A stretch of 64,000 nucleotides of DNA from the NCBI GenBank assembly GCA_963787285.1, contig CAWBCM010000003.1, forward strand, positions 186,001-250,000, read 5' to 3'. The notes under the pieces are model-generated. The model was not told the origin of the DNA. It saw only the letters and a program-made list of their open reading frames with translations, and made no database searches. Shown in pieces: positions 8,743-17,638 of the stretch. Numbering within the stretch: position 1 is the first letter of the stretch; each line of letters opens with the position of its first letter. Both the position numbers and the translations under genes were made by a program. This DNA is from JAHEJN01 sp963787285 (lineage in GTDB: Bacteria; Actinomycetota; Acidimicrobiia; Acidimicrobiales; JAHEJN01).

Positions 8743-9597
8743 GTGGACTTGAGCGTGGTGATTCCGGCAAGGAACGAACAAGCGACCCTCCCTCGCCAGT
8801 TGGACGCGCTTCTCGCCCAGGAGGTCGACGCCGAGTGGGAGATCATCGTGGTCGACAACGGCTCCACCGATTCGACCGCCGAAACCGTCACCCGGCTGGC
8901 GCTCGAACATCCGCGCCTCAGACTGGTACACGAGTCCCGACCGGGGGTCTGCCACGCACGCAACGCCGGTGTCACGGCGGCTCGGTCCGATGCGCTGGCG
9001 TTCTGTGATGCCGATGACGTCGTGGGAGCGGGCTGGGTGTCGGGCATGATCGACGCCGTGCGCTCGCATCCCCTGGTCACGGGGTCACAGGAGCTCGACG
9101 CACTCAATCCGGCGTGGTTGGCCGGTTCACGCGGCCGCCGTCTCGAGGGGCGGCCGTCGTCGTTCCACGGGTTGTTCTCCTACCCGGCCGGCAACAACTT
9201 CGGTGTGCGCCGGGACCTGTTCGACCGACTCGGCGGGTTCGACCAGCGGTTTGCCGGCGCGGAGGACGTCGAGCTCGCGCTCCGCGCCCGACGGGAAGGG
9301 GTCGACACGACCTTCGTGCCCGACCTCGTCGTTCACTACGCCTATCGTCCGACGGCCCGTGAGCTGTGGCGACAGGCGTTCGGTTACGGACTTCACCGGC
9401 CCGCCATCGCAAAACAGCTCGCCGCGTCGGGCGAACCGGGGCCGAGCATCTTCGCCGGCTGGCGATCGTGGGCCTGGCTGATCCTGAACTGCCCGCGGGC
9501 GATCTCGCCCCACGGCCGCGCCCTCTTGGCCTGGGTGGCCGGCAACCGGATCGGACATCTCGTCGGTTCGGTCAGACATCGCAGAGTGCTCCTGTAA
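8743..9597 (+). CDS. GT2-family glycosyltransferase
   Basis: A 284-residue GT-A glycosyltransferase. It opens VDLSVVIPARNEQATLPRQL, then VVDNGSTDST, CHARNAGV and the DxD-containing FCDADDVVGAGWV. The segment SFHGLFSYPAGNNFGVRR and the AEDVELALR acidic pair match the product at 6695-7570 in order and spacing, so this is probably a duplicated gene with a changed acceptor or donor. The GTG start is supported by a -10 box seven bases upstream. Its TAA stop lies inside the -10 box of the following gene. Confidence 0.87.
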   Translation: MDLSVVIPARNEQATLPRQLDALLAQEVDAEWEIIVVDNGSTDSTAETVTRLALEHPRLRLVHESRPGVCHARNAGVTAARSDALAFCDADDVVGAGWVSGMIDAVRSHPLVTGSQELDALNPAWLAGSRGRRLEGRPSSFHGLFSYPAGNNFGVRRDLFDRLGGFDQRFAGAEDVELALRARREGVDTTFVPDLVVHYAYRPTARELWRQAFGYGLHRPAIAKQLAASGEPGPSIFAGWRSWAWLILNCPRAISPHGRALLAWVAGNRIGHLVGSVRHRRVLL

Positions 9598-9600
9598 CGT
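9595..9600 (+). promoter_or_regulatory. -10 box of leaderless promoter for the gene at 9609
   Basis: TAACGT followed by eight bases and ATG. The first three bases are the TAA stop codon of the preceding glycosyltransferase, so stop and promoter overlap. Confidence 0.55.
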
Positions 9601-9608
9601 CGAAACGC

Positions 9609-10541
9609 ATGAGCGTTCCGGGGGTAGTCGTCCGATCGACCTGGAGAGGTGCGCGAGGGCTGGCGCGGCGGGTGCGAAGCGGGTTGGGCCGCAGCGAGGT
9701 GCGGCCGCCGGCGTGGAGCTCCGACGTGCTGGACGACCTCGCCTTCGCCCGGCCGTGGAACATCGTGGTCAAGGTCGCACGGGCGCGGGCCCGCTCGAGG
9801 CTCCGACGGGGCCGCATCGTCGACGGGGTCACGGTGGTCATCGTCAACTGGAACACCAAGGCGGTGCTCACCGACACCCTCCGAGCGGTCCGCGCGCTGA
9901 CCCCGCCGAGCGTGCGCATTCTCGTCGTCGACAACGGGTCCACCGACGGCAGTCGCGAGTGGCTCGCGGCCCAGAGCGGCATCGACGTGATGCAGCTTCC
10001 CGCGAACGCCGGTCACGCCGTGGCGCTCGACCTGGCGGTGCTCTCGGCTCGAACGAAGATCGTCGTCACGCTCGACTCCGACGCGGTGCCACTTTCCCCG
10101 GGCTGGCTCGACCCGGCGACGGACCCGGTCCGCTCGGGCGCAGCGGTGCTGTGCGGCCTGCGGGCGTCTCGCGACTTCGTGCATCCCGTCTTCATGGCAC
10201 TCGACCTCGCTCAGTTCGCGACGCGCCAGCTGAGCTTCCAGACCCACCATCGCGCCGGTGGTTCGCCTCGCCGAGGTCAGTGGGGAGTCGATCGATGGGA
10301 CACCGGCGAGCTCATGTCGCGTCGGGTCGACCCCACCGAGGTGACCTTCATCGAGCCGACACCGAACCGGGTCGAAGGCCTGCCCGGAATGACGACCGGC
10401 AACGTCGTGTACCACCACGGAGGCGTCACGCGGGCGACGGGCGCTTCGGCGGTGTCGACCTCCGACGAGTCGTATCGCGGCTGGAACTCGGCGCTGCGGG
10501 AGCTCCTTCCGCCCGAGGCGGCCCCACCGCCGGTCGACTAG
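9609..10541 (+). CDS. GT2-family glycosyltransferase (rhamnosyltransferase-like)
   Basis: A 310-residue protein. An Arg-rich N-terminal extension of about 75 residues precedes the GT-A core VTVVIVNWNTKAVLTDTLRA, ILVVDNGSTDGSREWL, NAGHAVALDLAVL and the DxD site VTLDSDAVPLSPGWL. The end of the domain (TGNVVYHHGGVTR) resembles that of the product at 11461-12279, making a second paralogous GT2 pair in this locus. ATG 9609 is supported by a -10 box eight bases upstream. Its TAG stop shares a CTAG tetranucleotide with the stop of the convergent sulfotransferase gene. Confidence 0.82.
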   Translation: MSVPGVVVRSTWRGARGLARRVRSGLGRSEVRPPAWSSDVLDDLAFARPWNIVVKVARARARSRLRRGRIVDGVTVVIVNWNTKAVLTDTLRAVRALTPPSVRILVVDNGSTDGSREWLAAQSGIDVMQLPANAGHAVALDLAVLSARTKIVVTLDSDAVPLSPGWLDPATDPVRSGAAVLCGLRASRDFVHPVFMALDLAQFATRQLSFQTHHRAGGSPRRGQWGVDRWDTGELMSRRVDPTEVTFIEPTPNRVEGLPGMTTGNVVYHHGGVTRATGASAVSTSDESYRGWNSALRELLPPEAAPPPVD

Positions 10542-11416
10542 GCGAACTCGGCCTCTGCCGCCTCGACATCGACACCCAGTCGTTCGTTCAGGAGGGCCAA
10601 GTCGCTCCGGTACCGATCGACGAGCAGCGCACGGGTCTCGGGTCGAGCCGCCGGCTTGGCCCGGCCCCGATTCCAACGCACCACACGTGATCGGACCGAC
10701 CCGACGAGGGGCACGCGGCGTCGTTCCAGCGGCCGTAGCAGCCGCCGCTCCAGAACCTGCGCGCCGATCGACCTCGTGCCCTTGCTCGAGGCCGTATGCG
10801 GTACCGACCCGAGATCGGCCGGGGCGGCATCGAGGAAGCCCAGCAACTCTCCCATCACCCGGTCGGGAGCCGCCAGGTACTCGTAGAGGGTGGTGGCGTA
10901 GAAGCGGTCTCGGGGCCAGATGTCGAGATACCGGCCGACCTGCTCACCGAAGAGCCCGGAACGGAAGTACATGAAGTTCCAGAACGACTGGGGGCAGGTG
11001 CGGCGAAAGTGTCGGCTGGCGAACCGTCGGTCTTCTGCCGCCAGCGCCGTTTCGAAGCTGCGATGTACCTCGTAGCCGTGCTCGACCATCATGGCGTAGA
11101 GCGCCACGGCCCTGTCGGCCGGATTGCGGAACATCAGGACGAATCGGGCATCGGGACAAAAGGCGTGGATCGTGCGGGGGCTCGACGGGTCCTCCAGGTA
11201 CAGATGGCTGGCGTCACCGCGCAGAGGCGCCTCGGCTCCTCGATACAGGTCGGCGTAGGCCACGGGATTGCGGACCCATTGCCATGAATCCGCGAAGAAG
11301 CTCGGTTCCTTCATCTCGGGGATGAAGACGTCGCGATGCCGTCGCAGGTGTTCGGCCAGCGACGTGGTTCCGCAGCGGCCTGCGCCGAGGATGAAGAAGT
11401 TCGGAAGGGTGGTCAT
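10538..11416 (-). CDS. Sulfotransferase
   Basis: A 292-residue PAPS-dependent sulfotransferase. The 5'-phosphosulfate loop is FFILGAGRCGTTSLAEHL at residues about 7-24, followed by KEPSFF and the 3'-phosphate motif FVLMFRNPADRAVALY. This is the heparan/glycan sulfotransferase-like (Sulfotransfer_1/3) pattern. The start is ATG 11416, which places the PAPS loop at the N-terminus; an in-frame ATG lies six codons upstream. It sits between two paralogous GT2 genes, so it probably modifies the sugars they add. The acceptor is unknown. Confidence 0.83.
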   Translation of the reverse strand: MTTLPNFFILGAGRCGTTSLAEHLRRHRDVFIPEMKEPSFFADSWQWVRNPVAYADLYRGAEAPLRGDASHLYLEDPSSPRTIHAFCPDARFVLMFRNPADRAVALYAMMVEHGYEVHRSFETALAAEDRRFASRHFRRTCPQSFWNFMYFRSGLFGEQVGRYLDIWPRDRFYATTLYEYLAAPDRVMGELLGFLDAAPADLGSVPHTASSKGTRSIGAQVLERRLLRPLERRRVPLVGSVRSRVVRWNRGRAKPAARPETRALLVDRYRSDLALLNERLGVDVEAAEAEFA

Positions 11417-11447
11417 CAGGTTGTGCGATGGCAACTTCGGGCTGCAC

Positions 11448-11453
11448 TACCTT
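11448..11453 (+). promoter_or_regulatory. -10 box of leaderless promoter for the GT2 gene at 11461
   Basis: TACCTT, seven bases, then GTG. It favours GTG 11461 over the in-frame ATG at 11428. Confidence 0.6.
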
Positions 11454-11460
11454 GACAGAC

Positions 11461-12279
11461 GTGACCAAGCCTCGGACGGACCTCGCCACGAGCGCTCGTC
11501 GGCTCCTCGGTCGTGCCAACTTCCGTGCTCGCCGCGCCACAGCCGGTCGCGTGGTCGCCATCGATCGTCGGCGCCACCTCGACCAGCCCGAGCGGGCGGG
11601 CGTGACCATCGCCACCGTCACCTGGAACTCGGTCGAGTTCCTCACGCCCATGCTGGCCGCCGTGAAGCGGTTCTCCCCCGCCGAGATCGAGATCGTCGTG
11701 GTCGACAACCACTCGTCCGACTCGACTCCGGAGTATCTGGAGCAGGACACCGACGTGCGCGCCGTCCGGCTTCCCGTCAACATCGGCCACGGTCTGGCCC
11801 TCGACCTGGCCTTCGCCCGGGCCCGGACCCGCTACGTCGTCGCGCTCGATGTCGACGCGTTCCCCATCGACGACACGTGGCTCCCATCGGTCATCGACCC
11901 GCTGGAGGCCGGCGCCTCGATTGCCGGCGCGCATGTCCATCGCGCCTTCATCCACCCCTGCTTCCTGGCGATGCGCCGACAGACCTACCTGGAACTGGCC
12001 ACGAGCTTCGTTCCGATCGGCACGGCACGCGAGCCCGGGAAACCGCAGGCGGGGTTGTTCATGGATGTCGGTGAGGCACTGAGCCACAATGCCGCCGTCA
12101 CCCACGGCACCGCATCGCTGCACCGAATCGGCCCGACATCCACGGTCGGTCCGGGACTCGCAGGCACCGTTTTCGGTGACGTCGTCTACCACAACTTCTA
12201 CTCCACCCAGGGCCGGCCCGAGCATCGGGCGGCGGCTCGGCAACTGTGGGCCGAGGCCGTCGTGCGCTATCTCGACTGA
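11461..12279 (+). CDS. GT2-family glycosyltransferase
   Basis: A 272-residue GT-A enzyme: VTIATVTWNSVEFLTPMLAA, IEIVVVDNHSSDSTPEYL, NIGHGLALDLAFA and VVALDVDAFPIDDTWL, where the DxD-like site is DVD. It parallels the product at 9609-10541 strand by strand, including HNAAVTHG and GDVVYHNF near the end, so the two are likely paralogues. Start GTG 11461 follows a -10 box by seven bases. It converges with the acyltransferase gene, with a 19-base gap. Confidence 0.82.
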   Translation: MTKPRTDLATSARRLLGRANFRARRATAGRVVAIDRRRHLDQPERAGVTIATVTWNSVEFLTPMLAAVKRFSPAEIEIVVVDNHSSDSTPEYLEQDTDVRAVRLPVNIGHGLALDLAFARARTRYVVALDVDAFPIDDTWLPSVIDPLEAGASIAGAHVHRAFIHPCFLAMRRQTYLELATSFVPIGTAREPGKPQAGLFMDVGEALSHNAAVTHGTASLHRIGPTSTVGPGLAGTVFGDVVYHNFYSTQGRPEHRAAARQLWAEAVVRYLD

Positions 12280-12298
12280 TCGATCACCGATCGGCGGG

Positions 12299-13393
12299 TC
12301 ATGCCCTGTTCTCCGGGACGGCCCGGGGGGAATCGGCAACCGAGGCGAACCGGCGATCCTTCATCGCGAGGAAGGGGCGCTCGATGAAGGCGTACGAGAG
12401 CCATGCCACGAGGAAGCTGAGACCGAAACCGAGGGCCAGCATGTGCGGGCGGCGGTCGATGCCGATGAAGAGGAAGATGGGCCAGTGGTACAGGTACAGC
12501 CCGTACGATCGCTTTCCGATCTCGACCATGGGGCGGGTCCGGAACACCTCGGCCATCGCCGACTGGGGTCGGGCGACGAGATCGATGATGAGCAGCACGG
12601 TCAGCAGGCCGATCACGGCGAACCCCCAGTCCTCCATCTGGCGCCCGGCGATGACGACCGGCACGCCGACCGCGAGCAGAACGATGGGGATCGCCGGCGA
12701 GGCCAGACGGGAGACATGGTCGCGCCAGTACGCCCACCCCATTGCCAGGGCGCAGCCGGCCAAGACCCCGTCGACGTGGGTCAGTGTGAAGTTGTACGTC
12801 AGCTCGGTCCGAGTACCGGTGGCGACCAGGACGCCTCTGGCCAGGGCGCTGCCGATGGCACCGGCTGCGGCCAGCCAGAACAACGCAGCGGGCCGCGGTC
12901 GCCGCCGGTACAGGACGATCAACACGATCGGCCACACGAGGTAGTACTGCTCTTCGATCGCCAGAGACCAGGTGTGGCCCAACGTGCCGACCTCGAACCA
13001 CCGAAAAGCGCGAACGATGTTGGTGAGATAGAAGAGGGCCGGACCGATGCCCTTCAGGGTGTTCTCCAACGGTCGCGACGACGACCCGAAGACGGGGATG
13101 CGAAGGGCCGCCAGAGCGACGGCAAAGACGATGACCGCGACCAGGGCCGGCAGGAGACGGAACGCCCGTCGGAGGTAGAAGGCGCGGAGGTCGATCCGTC
13201 CCCGGCGGGCGTACTCGCCGATCAACACGCTGGTGATGAGGAAGCCCGACAGCACGAAGAACACGTCGACGCCGGCCCGTCCACCGTGAAAGCCCGGCAG
13301 CCCGGCGTGAAAGCCGAGCACCAGGAGCACACCGACCGCTCGGACTCCGTCGAGCGCAGGGATGCGACCCAGCGCCTGCGGGCTCGAGGTCAC
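12299..13393 (-). CDS. Acyltransferase 3 family membrane O-acyltransferase (OafA-like)
   Basis: A 364-residue polytopic membrane protein. It starts VTSSPQALGRIPALDGVRAVG with the conserved histidine in LVLGFHAG, then DVFFVLSGFLIT and the characteristic TWSLAIEEQYYLVWP. About ten transmembrane segments follow. Family members O-acetylate or otherwise acylate extracellular polysaccharide. GTG 13393 is eight bases downstream of the sulfotransferase stop; a TTG overlapping that stop (TTGA at 13405) is an alternative start. It belongs to the methyltransferase-sulfotransferase-acyltransferase operon, whose products all decorate glycans. Confidence 0.9.
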   Translation of the reverse strand: MTSSPQALGRIPALDGVRAVGVLLVLGFHAGLPGFHGGRAGVDVFFVLSGFLITSVLIGEYARRGRIDLRAFYLRRAFRLLPALVAVIVFAVALAALRIPVFGSSSRPLENTLKGIGPALFYLTNIVRAFRWFEVGTLGHTWSLAIEEQYYLVWPIVLIVLYRRRPRPAALFWLAAAGAIGSALARGVLVATGTRTELTYNFTLTHVDGVLAGCALAMGWAYWRDHVSRLASPAIPIVLLAVGVPVVIAGRQMEDWGFAVIGLLTVLLIIDLVARPQSAMAEVFRTRPMVEIGKRSYGLYLYHWPIFLFIGIDRRPHMLALGFGLSFLVAWLSYAFIERPFLAMKDRRFASVADSPRAVPENRA

Positions 13394-13401
13394 CGAGAGG
13401 C

Positions 13402-14037
13402 TCAAGAGGGCAGGATCTCGGGGTCGTAGTCGAAGGCATCGAAGTCCGCCCGATACAGGCGACGCACTCGTGCCAGGAGCTCCACGTCGTACAGATCGGA
13501 CAGGGAGGACCCGGCGCCCGTGACGTTCCTCGGTGCGACCGATGGTGGATCGATGCCGAGGTGGAGCCCGAGTCGGTGCAGATCCTCGTCGAGGTTCTCG
13601 TTTCGTCCCAGGAAGTCCAGTTCGACCGACCGGAGCAGTATCGACTGCAACCGCACGTGAGGATTCACCCGCAAAGGATCCGCCTGCTCGACCCGTTCCA
13701 CGAAGGTCGCGAAATCGGGTCGGCCGTCGCCGAGACCGCCCAGACTCAGACCACGGTTCCGGACGCGGTCGGCCCACGCCGACGCCAATCGCGAGTACGG
13801 GTTCCGGACGAAGGAGATCACTTCCATCGAACGGAGGAGTCGACGGGGAACGACCTCGTTGTATCTCCCGTCGGCCGTGTCGCCGGCCGCGAGAAACCAG
13901 GACCGCACCGAGGAGGAGCCGGCCTTCGGAACGCGAACGAACAAGACGTTCGACGAGGGGAAGATGATGAACTGCTGCCGCTGTCGGGGATCGACGCGGC
14001 GCCACAGGGCCGTTGCGTGGGCGGCGACGGCGCTCAT
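13402..14037 (-). CDS. Sulfotransferase (Sulfotransfer_2-like)
   Basis: A short sulfotransferase of 211 residues, similar in plan to carbohydrate (HNK-1/chondroitin-type) enzymes. The PAPS loop LFVRVPKAGSSSVRSWF lies near residue 33, the 3'-phosphate motif EVISFVRNPYSRLASAW near 72, and the C-terminal LYRADFDAFDYDPE resembles the end of the products at 22924 and 57795. The ATG overlaps the methyltransferase stop (ATGA), so the two are coupled. The acceptor is presumably a sugar of the locally made polysaccharide. Confidence 0.82.
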   Translation of the reverse strand: MSAVAAHATALWRRVDPRQRQQFIIFPSSNVLFVRVPKAGSSSVRSWFLAAGDTADGRYNEVVPRRLLRSMEVISFVRNPYSRLASAWADRVRNRGLSLGGLGDGRPDFATFVERVEQADPLRVNPHVRLQSILLRSVELDFLGRNENLDEDLHRLGLHLGIDPPSVAPRNVTGAGSSLSDLYDVELLARVRRLYRADFDAFDYDPEILPS

Positions 14038-14906
14038 CGGGGACGGCCGACCACGTAGATCAGCGTCTCACCCGACAGGTCCCGGTCGTCGCGGCCCGGA
14101 ACACGCCACCGTCGGCCGACCCGCACTGCGCGCTGGGCCCCACGAGTGGTGACACCCACGTTGACCCAGTTCGATCCCTTGATCCAACGCTTCGCGTGTC
14201 GGAGCACACCGGCGGGAAAGGGGCGCCGCGGTGGCGTCGACATGACCTCGACGAGGCGAAGACCAGCCCGCTCCGACAACTCCGCGATGCCGCTCGGAAA
14301 GCAATAGAGGACGTGGTCGACGTTCTCGTACACGACGCCCTTGCGGCCGGCCCGACTGCGGTCGGGGGCCCACGGGTTCGGCGAGGTGAGGATCATCACG
14401 CCGCCTTCGCCGAGCAGCTTCGACGCCGTCCCGAAGAGCATCTCCGGTGACCCGAGGTGTTCGATCAGCTCACCCGCGACGATGACGTCGTAGGGCTCGT
14501 GGTCGGCGAAGGGCCCCAAACCATCGGCGAAGTCGTGGCAGACCACGTTCAAGCCCTGGTCGCGAAGGGCGCGAATCCCGTCCTCGAGGATGTCGACACC
14601 GACGCACTCCGCCGCCACCGAGGCGAGCTCGGTGTGAAGCCACGACGGCGAGGCGGCTCGGCGTGGGTCGTGGGCCACGCAACCCAGATCGAGAACGCGG
14701 CGGTCCCGGCACCGGTCGCGCAGGAACCCGATGCGATCGGGGACCCAAGGACGCGCGGCAGCCCGGATCGTGGCGGCGCGGGCCACGATGGCCGCGGGCA
14801 TCGACGGCTCGGGGCCGATGTCGGTCCACCTGGCCGGCGGCGCGCCCGCGGACGAACCGGCAAGAGCGGCGTCGAACTCACTGCGACGCCGATGACGCAT
14901 CCGCAT
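14034..14906 (-). CDS. Class I SAM-dependent methyltransferase
   Basis: A Methyltransf_11/23-like protein of 290 residues: the SAM-binding motif I RRVLDLGCVAHDP, an acidic residue in VGVDILEDGIRAL, and the post-motif VIVAGELIEHLGSPEMLF. The C-terminal part KRWIKGSNWVNVGVTTRG is reminiscent of glycan methyltransferases. The start is ATG 14906 because GGAG sits six bases upstream. A TACGAT box at 14953-14958 (minus) would give a leader of about 39 bases. The longer ATG at 14954 overlaps that box and is unlikely. It leads the operon with the sulfotransferase and acyltransferase. Confidence 0.82.
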   Translation of the reverse strand: MRMRHRRRSEFDAALAGSSAGAPPARWTDIGPEPSMPAAIVARAATIRAAARPWVPDRIGFLRDRCRDRRVLDLGCVAHDPRRAASPSWLHTELASVAAECVGVDILEDGIRALRDQGLNVVCHDFADGLGPFADHEPYDVIVAGELIEHLGSPEMLFGTASKLLGEGGVMILTSPNPWAPDRSRAGRKGVVYENVDHVLYCFPSGIAELSERAGLRLVEVMSTPPRRPFPAGVLRHAKRWIKGSNWVNVGVTTRGAQRAVRVGRRWRVPGRDDRDLSGETLIYVVGRPR

Positions 14907-15027
14907 CCGATTCTCCGTTGACTCCGGTCGTGTCGATCGTGCGCTCGGATGCATCGTAGAAGCTGGGGACAGCCCGGGTGCGCTTGGTCCCCTGGCTGGG
15001 ATGTCCCTCCCTTCGCCCGCCGCTCGA

Positions 15028-15033
15028 TAGTGT
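15028..15033 (+). promoter_or_regulatory. -10 box of leaderless promoter for the ABC transporter at 15041
   Basis: TAGTGT followed by seven bases and GTG 15041. It excludes the longer frame beginning at 14978 as the main product. Confidence 0.55.
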
Positions 15034-15040
15034 CGAAGTG

Positions 15041-16834
15041 GTGCGTCCTGACAATCGCTCCGACGCGTCGTCGGCTACCCCAACGGCCAGCGGCGAGTCC
15101 AACGTCTTCACCGCACTCCATCACCACCGGCGATCGATCGGACTGGCGTACCGTGGCCTCGGCGTGGTCACCTGCCTGTCCGTGCTGGCGGCGTTCGGCC
15201 AAGCGGCCGTGCTGCTCATCGTGGTGCGGGCCGCCACGGCCCTCACCGCCGACACCGACGCCATCAGCGGGACGGTCGGGCCCTTCACCGCCACCGACCT
15301 CTCCACCGGCCAGCTCATCGGACTGGGCGCGGCGGCAGCGGTCTTCGTACTGGTCATCGAGCTCGCCCGGGCGTGGGCGCTGGCTTCACTGCAGGTCAAC
15401 GCGTTGCGCGCCACCCAGGTCCGGATGCTCGGGCGTTACAGCGCAGCGAGCATCGAAGCCCAGGCCGCGCTCCCTCGGGGAGAGACCCAACAGCTCATCT
15501 TCAGCCACGCCGTGCAGGCCGCCGGCGTCGTCGCCACCGTCGGTGTCGGCATCTCCTCGCTCGTGAGCTTCGTCGTGCTGGTGGGAACGGCGCTGGCCCT
15601 GAGCCCGGTGGCGGCGGTGGTGGTCGTCGGAGGACTTGTCACAATCCTCGCCGTGTTGCGTCCGCTCACCCTCGTGAGCCGCCGCCTCAGCCGTCGCCGA
15701 GCCACCTTGCAGCGGGCGCTCGGCCGACGGGTCGGCGAGCGCCTGGAGCTCAACAAGGAGCTCATCGTCTTCGGAGTGACCGAGGCCAGCGACAACGGCA
15801 TCGTCGAGGAGATCGACTCGCTCAAACGGCTGACCCATCGAGTGCGAACCATGAGCCAGGCGGCGTCGTCGCTCTATCGCGCGGGTGCCTTCGGGATCGT
15901 CCTGGTCATGCTCGCCATCATCGACGCCACCGACGCACAGAACCTCGCCTCGTTGACCGGCGCCCTCCTCATCCTGCTCCGCTCCATGAGCTACGGCCAG
16001 GCCGCGCAGTCCACCTACCAGTCCCTGTCGGATGCCCTGCCCATCGTCGAACAACTCACCGAGGAGGAGCATCGCCTCGACGCATCGTCGCCCGCCACCG
16101 CGAGAACCGTCAAGCCCGCCAGTGTCGGCGCGATCGTGTTCGACGCCGTCGACTTCTCCTTCGGCGAGAACCACGTGCTCGCCGACGTCTCGCTGCGGAT
16201 CGCGCCCGGGGAGTTCATCGCCTTCGTCGGCCGATCGGGTGCCGGCAAGACCACGGCGATGTCACTGCTGTTGCGGCTCCGCCGCCCCGATTCGGGCCAG
16301 ATCTGGTTCGGCGAGACGCCACTCGACGAAGTCGACGAGGGATGGCTTCGCACGCACGTCGCATTCGTGGCCCAGGAACCACTTCTGCTCTCGGCGACGG
16401 TGACCGAAGTGATCCGATTCCATCGGCCCGAGATCACCGATGCCGCCATCGTTCGGGCCGCCGAACAGGCTCACATCGCCGACGAGATCCGGTCCTGGCC
16501 CGACGGCTTCGCCACCCAGGTCGGCGAATCCGGTTCGGCGCTGTCCGGAGGTCAGCGCCAGCGCATCTCCCTGGCGAGAGCCCTGGCGGGCGCGCCGGAG
16601 CTGTTGTTGCTCGACGAACCGACCAGCGCCCTCGACGGCGAATCCGAGGCCGCCATCTCCGCGACGCTCGACGAGTTACGTGGCGCCATGACGATCGTCG
16701 TCATCGCGCACCGACCACACACGGTCGAGCACGCCGACCGGGTCGCCATCTTCGAAGACGGCACCGTCACCACCAGAGAGGTCCCGCCCGCCGAGGCCCT
16801 CGGAGCGTATTTCGAGCAGACGGCCGATGACTGA
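15041..16834 (+). CDS. ABC exporter with fused membrane and ATPase domains
   Basis: A 597-residue half-transporter of the MsbA/PglK type. About six transmembrane segments fill residues 35-310. The nucleotide-binding domain has Walker A FVGRSGAGKTTAMSLL, Q-loop AQEP, signature ALSGGQRQRISLARAL, Walker B LLLLDEPTSALD and the H-loop histidine in VIAHRPHT. In this setting it may flip a lipid-linked oligosaccharide across the membrane, as PglK does; drug or lipid export is the alternative. GTG 15041 is chosen from the -10 box seven bases upstream. Confidence 0.85.
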   Translation: MRPDNRSDASSATPTASGESNVFTALHHHRRSIGLAYRGLGVVTCLSVLAAFGQAAVLLIVVRAATALTADTDAISGTVGPFTATDLSTGQLIGLGAAAAVFVLVIELARAWALASLQVNALRATQVRMLGRYSAASIEAQAALPRGETQQLIFSHAVQAAGVVATVGVGISSLVSFVVLVGTALALSPVAAVVVVGGLVTILAVLRPLTLVSRRLSRRRATLQRALGRRVGERLELNKELIVFGVTEASDNGIVEEIDSLKRLTHRVRTMSQAASSLYRAGAFGIVLVMLAIIDATDAQNLASLTGALLILLRSMSYGQAAQSTYQSLSDALPIVEQLTEEEHRLDASSPATARTVKPASVGAIVFDAVDFSFGENHVLADVSLRIAPGEFIAFVGRSGAGKTTAMSLLLRLRRPDSGQIWFGETPLDEVDEGWLRTHVAFVAQEPLLLSATVTEVIRFHRPEITDAAIVRAAEQAHIADEIRSWPDGFATQVGESGSALSGGQRQRISLARALAGAPELLLLDEPTSALDGESEAAISATLDELRGAMTIVVIAHRPHTVEHADRVAIFEDGTVTTREVPPAEALGAYFEQTADD

Positions 16835-16864
16835 AGACGCGGAGCCGCTCGGGAGCGCACCACG

Positions 16865-17596
16865 ATGATCGTCAGCCACCGCCACCGATTCGTCTACGTC
16901 CAGGTGCCCCAGACCGGCTCGACCGCGCTTGGCCATTGGATGGTCGACCACCTCGAGGGCCTTGACCTCCTGCGGAAGCACACGACCCTGGCCGAAGCCC
17001 ACCGCGTCATCGGTGGCTCCATCGACGACTATCTGGTCGTGGCGAGCGTTCGGGATTCGATCGAGCAGTTCGTCTCGTCGTTCTACAAGATCGTTCGCGA
17101 CAGTGAGAAAGGGACGCCCGGGCGGGGACGAATCGCCAAGCGGCACGTCCGCACGTCGTGGGCGGCCGGGACCGAGGCCACCCTCGACGGCTATGTCGAC
17201 ACCTTCGTGCGTCGGGTCCACGCTCCGGTCTGGGCGTTGTGCATCCGCCGGGCCGATGTCGTCATCCGGTACGAGACCATCGACGCCGACGTTGCCGGCC
17301 TGGCGATGCGACTGGGGGTCACCGACGCTCCTGAAATACCCATCGTCAACACGACGCCGCGGCCACCGGAGCAGGCGCAGGACCTGCTCACCGTCGAGAA
17401 CTTCGCCAAACTGAGCCGCTTCCATCAGCCGTTTCGGAGCGAGTTCGGCTACTCGGACCGACGGCCACGGCGCCGAGACCGATGGAGTTACGAGGCCAGT
17501 CTGCGCCTCAAAGCGCTCCGCCGACGAAGAAACGACTCGATTCTGCGGGGCAAGATCTCCACGAGCGCAGCCGGCCAGGGACACCGCGATGGCTGA
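16865..17596 (+). CDS. Sulfotransferase-like protein
   Basis: A 243-residue protein. The N-terminal HRFVYVQVPQTGSTALGHWM is a PAPS-loop variant with GSTA in place of the usual GTT/S, and VVASVRDSIEQFVSSFY occupies the 3'-phosphate position. The C-terminus is very basic (RPRRRDRW, KALRRRRND), which could suit a polyanionic acceptor or membrane surface. It starts 30 bases after the ABC exporter with GGGAG upstream of the ATG, and is followed closely by another sulfotransferase. Function is assigned by fold motifs only. Confidence 0.68.
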   Translation: MIVSHRHRFVYVQVPQTGSTALGHWMVDHLEGLDLLRKHTTLAEAHRVIGGSIDDYLVVASVRDSIEQFVSSFYKIVRDSEKGTPGRGRIAKRHVRTSWAAGTEATLDGYVDTFVRRVHAPVWALCIRRADVVIRYETIDADVAGLAMRLGVTDAPEIPIVNTTPRPPEQAQDLLTVENFAKLSRFHQPFRSEFGYSDRRPRRRDRWSYEASLRLKALRRRRNDSILRGKISTSAAGQGHRDG

Positions 17597-17638
17597 CACC
17601 GCGTCGGCGTCGTGCCGGCCACCGAAAAGGGTCACGGC

